From positions 1 through 5,863 of the forward strand of contig JAICHE010000082.1 of assembly GCA_025922755.1 (NCBI GenBank): a stretch of DNA of 5,863 nt. The letters run 5' to 3'. Every line of letters begins with the position of its first letter. Position 1 is the stretch's first letter. Positions 4,958 through 5,863 of the stretch are shown one piece after another. The stretch is from Nitrososphaeraceae archaeon (GTDB taxonomy: Archaea; Thermoproteota; Nitrososphaeria; Nitrososphaerales; Nitrosopumilaceae). The notes under the pieces were generated by a model. The model was given only the letters and a program-made list of their open reading frames with translations. It had not been told where the DNA came from and did no database searches. The translations under genes were made by a program, and so were the position numbers.

Positions 4958-5863
4958 ATGAACAACAAAAATGGATCATCCGTATCAAAGGATAGCAATT
5001 CTTTAAATGCAATGATCAAAAAAACTTCAATGACAATTTCACACAACGACTATGCTAACGTAAAAAAACTTCTAGCAATCAGTCTTGCAGCGATTATGGT
5101 CTTTGGATCATTTTCGCTTGGAAGTCTAACTGCAGATAATTCTGCATTTGCAGCTAAACCTCAAGATAAAAACGGCAAAAACGTAATTGAATTGAGCAAC
5201 GGTGTACCAAGTGGAGCACACCACAATCTGATTGGCCATGGAAAAAAGGCTGATTACAATTGTGACGATTCTCCAGGTGGTGGTTCAGTTTTCTTTTCTC
5301 AATACACAAATGAGACAGTAAAGGAAACAATCGAGTTTATCTCAAATCAAAAATCCAAGATTGAAAACCTAACCGCAATCGACCCATGCTCAGAAGCTTT
5401 TACTGGAAATGACCCAATTCAGGTACAAATCCCCTATGAAGAGGAAGGATACTATGTATTTTGGTCATTAAAGGGAGCCCCAGATAAGGGTAAAAACCAA
5501 GAGGCAAGTAAATTTACTTTAGCAGGACCAATAATTAATCACATATGCAATGTGACAGAAGTTAATAGTCTTGTCAAGGAAGGCGATTCTGACTTTGGCA
5601 ATCTGTTGATGAACTTTACAAACTTCACAGCATATGTAGATGACAACCCTGCAGATGGAATGTTTTTCAATGAAACCGTCTATCGTGACTTGGACCTAAG
5701 TGAAAATGTCACAGATGGTGACCAAAGATTAGCAAACACAGATCTCGCTCTTGATGTAACCGGTGTAGATCCTGATGTTGGTAATATATTGAGTCATTTT
5801 GAAAATGGCACAGAAATGTATCGAGACACTGATTCGAGCGGAAACTATACCATTGGAGAACCA
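4958..5863 (+). CDS. exported surface protein with EF-hand-like calcium loops (partial)
   Basis: The first 302 residues are present; the frame is open to the window edge. A long polar N-region (1-37) precedes a hydrophobic stretch and a signal-peptide end at about 65 (NSAFA). Residues about 75-115 (ELSNGVPSGAHHNLIGHG, then Cys102) resemble the GPHxNLxxxGKK-type domain I recall from secreted archaeal proteins. Cys144 and Cys197 follow. The C-terminal part has two 12-residue calcium-loop motifs: 244-255 (Asp244, Asp246, Ser248, Asn250, Asp255) and 290-301 (Asp290, Asp292, Ser294, Gly295, Glu301). They look like the start of a tandem repeat. Nine N-glycosylation sequons after the signal peptide suggest a heavily modified surface protein. 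ATG 4958 is chosen because it lies 53 bases from the operator centre with TATA at -26; ATGs at codons 19 and 25 are alternatives. Confidence 0.82.
   Translation, partial: MNNKNGSSVSKDSNSLNAMIKKTSMTISHNDYANVKKLLAISLAAIMVFGSFSLGSLTADNSAFAAKPQDKNGKNVIELSNGVPSGAHHNLIGHGKKADYNCDDSPGGGSVFFSQYTNETVKETIEFISNQKSKIENLTAIDPCSEAFTGNDPIQVQIPYEEEGYYVFWSLKGAPDKGKNQEASKFTLAGPIINHICNVTEVNSLVKEGDSDFGNLLMNFTNFTAYVDDNPADGMFFNETVYRDLDLSENVTDGDQRLANTDLALDVTGVDPDVGNILSHFENGTEMYRDTDSSGNYTIGEP

Overview
The window looks like a piece of chromosome from an ammonia-oxidising archaeon (Nitrososphaeria/Thaumarchaeota, Nitrosopumilus-like). Support for this is the AT-rich DNA with A/T-ending codons, TATA-like boxes about 25-30 bases before start codons (leaderless transcription), a blue-copper protein, several very small zinc-finger-type proteins, and many Sec-exported proteins of types I associate with this group. 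The assignment rests on sequence style and recalled families, not on a search.

Layout. Positions 1-81 hold the C-terminus of a cupredoxin (+). Positions 148-350 (-) hold a small gene broken by a 5-bp tandem duplication. A DUF1059-like zinc protein (459-743, +) overlaps, tail to tail, a VOC/glyoxalase-fold enzyme (701-1105, -). A 31-residue Cys-rich miniprotein lies at 1294-1389 (-). An exported protein with a carboxypeptidase-regulatory-like beta-sandwich domain is at 1594-2490 (+). It converges on a two-gene minus-strand operon: an 83-aa hypothetical protein (2748-2999) followed by a 62-aa C2H2 zinc-finger protein (2534-2722), both with GTG starts. The right half is an exported-protein module: a 122-aa protein with an ICH motif (3099-3467, -), a 370-aa exported protein of unknown function (3739-4851, -), and a divergent, many-sequon surface protein with EF-hand-like loops that runs off the right edge (4958-5863, +).

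The most interesting signal is a shared regulatory element. A 29-bp inverted repeat, TGTCA-N4-TGTTAGAAACA-N4-TGACA, occurs twice (3506-3534 and 4891-4919; the second sits in an even longer 41-bp palindrome, 4885-4925). Its centre lies 53 bases from the start codon of the ICH-motif gene, 53 bases from that of the EF-hand-like gene and 54 bases from that of the 370-aa gene. All three promoters have a TATA-like box directly after the repeat. Three exported proteins therefore appear to form one regulon under an unidentified dimeric regulator, placed as an archaeal activator would be. This geometry also fixes the start codons of the last two genes.

No RNA genes, CRISPR arrays, insertion sequences or integrase attachment sites were seen. 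No gene-free stretch exceeds 300 bases; the longest (3468-3738) holds one operator, a TATA box and a 14-bp palindrome, and otherwise AT-rich sequence without a convincing ORF.
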